From an uncultured Lachnospira sp. (GTDB lineage: Bacteria; Bacillota; Clostridia; Lachnospirales; Lachnospiraceae): DNA of 7,782 nt. The stretch is taken from positions 1-7,782 of the forward strand of contig CAAHEK010000165.1 of assembly GCA_900772425.1 (NCBI GenBank), in the 5' to 3' direction. Positions 7,011 to 7,782 of the stretch are shown here, piece after piece. How positions within the stretch are numbered: position 1 is the first letter of the stretch; every line of letters starts with the position of its first letter. A model generated the notes under the pieces. That model worked only from the letters and a program-made list of their open reading frames with translations, ran no database searches and had not been told where the DNA came from. Made by a program: the position numbers and the translations under genes.

Positions 7011-7782
7011 AAGAATTGCAAAAAGCAATAAAACAGAAAATGGCAAATCAACAGAACAGAATCTGTCATCAGATTTAACGCTGTTGGAAAAAGAGTCAGC
7101 ATCCACATCCGATAGTGAGGAAAGTTCATCAACCGAAGAAGAGAGTGAGAGTGTTGAGGAAATTGCTGATGAAGAGCTTGAAAGAATCATAGAGGAAGAA
7201 ATCTCTAGTGAAAATGAAGAAGCCTGGGAACTTCCGTCAAGAGGTATGACTAATGCAAATGTCCCATATGACGGCGCATCAAGAAATATATCATGCTGGG
7301 GAGACTCAATGATATATGGTATTGGTGGAAGCAATGGAGGAGATATGCCTTCTGTGTTGGGAAAGTTTACAGGAATATCAACTTATAATTTTGGTATTCC
7401 AAGTGCTACGTCAGATGAAATTGCAGCGTGTCAGGGAGGTCTGTCAGTTGTAACGGACCGTGATATAGAAATATCAGGAACAGAATCACCAGAAATCGGT
7501 TTTGTTATGGAAGATACCGGGGAAGAATTTTCTTTTAGCAGATTCATTTATTATATAAGCGAAGAATTTTATCTGGATGATAATTTACTTAATATAAAAG
7601 ATGACGGTGGATTTCATATATATAAGTCATATCAGTTATCTTTAAATGAGAATTTTACAGATAATAATATGTCAGCTATAAGCCTTATGTCACAGACAAC
7701 CGTGACCGGGAGAGCTGCAAAGAAATTTATAGTAAACAACCAGACTAAACAGGAGACAAATCCTGATAAGGCATCGGCAGGC
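6922..7782 (+). CDS. Membrane-anchored SGNH/GDSL-hydrolase-like protein (3' partial)
   Basis: The frame is open from the ATG at 6922 to the window edge (287 codons, no stop). GAGGG at 6910-6914 is 7 nt before this ATG; an in-frame ATG at 6916 is an alternative, and a TGA at 6904 excludes earlier starts. MEERRKR is followed by one hydrophobic anchor (about 8-28). A Ser/Glu-rich acidic linker follows (about 38-105). The start of an SGNH fold is seen as SCWGDSMIYGIGG (124-136), with nucleophile S129 in the GDS block, then PSVLGKFTG (143-151) and YNFGIPSATSDEIA (155-168), which holds the second-block glycine. After QGG (171-173) comes a beta-rich stretch rather than an early GxN block. The GxND block and the DxxH block must lie downstream, so catalytic completeness cannot be judged. 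Such anchored SGNH proteins act outside the cell as esterases or O-acyltransferases on glycans. A role on the polymer made by the upstream genes is inferred. The gap to the PIG-V-like gene is 104 nt, so it may be transcribed separately. Confidence 0.8.
   Translation, partial: MEERRKRLIATVAGIVAVIVIILAGTVAYKRIAKSNKTENGKSTEQNLSSDLTLLEKESASTSDSEESSSTEEESESVEEIADEELERIIEEEISSENEEAWELPSRGMTNANVPYDGASRNISCWGDSMIYGIGGSNGGDMPSVLGKFTGISTYNFGIPSATSDEIAACQGGLSVVTDRDIEISGTESPEIGFVMEDTGEEFSFSRFIYYISEEFYLDDNLLNIKDDGGFHIYKSYQLSLNENFTDNNMSAISLMSQTTVTGRAAKKFIVNNQTKQETNPDKASAG

Noticed and set aside
6882..7334. 150-codon minus-strand open frame rich in serine
   Set aside because: It is the antisense of the Ser/Glu-rich linker and anchor of the SGNH-like gene; the low-complexity composition explains the absence of stops, and the + strand has anchor and GDS motifs.

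Overview
The window is AT-rich, codes for proteins only on the + strand, and uses AGA-rich, A/T-ending codons. SD sites are of the GAAAGG/GAGGA type and lie 5-9 nt before ATG. Together with the protein families seen, this suggests a low-GC Firmicute of the Clostridia, most likely a Lachnospiraceae-type gut bacterium (inference; no marker gene is present). There are no RNA genes, mobile elements or CRISPR arrays.

Layout: (1) 1-2273, the 3' part of a very large gene fusing a mannose-1-phosphate guanylyltransferase-like domain, a type II phosphomannose isomerase cupin and a complete type I phosphomannose isomerase. Its 5' end lies upstream of the window. (2) 2263-2294, a perfect 16-bp tandem repeat that contains the stop codon of gene 1; each unit carries a 13-bp palindrome. 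(3) 2328-2909, a small single-pass membrane protein with an outer beta-rich domain. (4) 2931-5648, a large YfhO-family polytopic membrane protein. (5) 5663-6817, a polytopic PIG-V-like (GT76-type) mannosyltransferase homologue. (6) 6818-6921, an intergenic stretch with a 13-bp palindrome related to the one after gene 1, and a separate 9-bp-arm hairpin. (7) 6922 to the window end, the first 287 codons of a membrane-anchored SGNH/GDSL-hydrolase-like protein.

The genes fit one process. The fusion enzyme would make mannose phosphate and perhaps an activated sugar nucleotide. A polyprenyl-phosphate sugar (its synthase is not in the window) would donate mannose outside the membrane to the PIG-V-like and YfhO-like GT-C-type enzymes. 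The small beta-domain protein and the anchored SGNH protein would act as outer accessory factors, the latter perhaps as an acyl-transferase or esterase. The result would be a mannose-decorated envelope polymer, lipid or protein. This pathway is inferred from family membership and gene order; no product is shown by the sequence. The strongest oddities are the three-domain fusion, the loss of canonical residues in its nucleotidyltransferase motifs, and the shared ATGTA-N3-TACAT palindromes at two gene boundaries.
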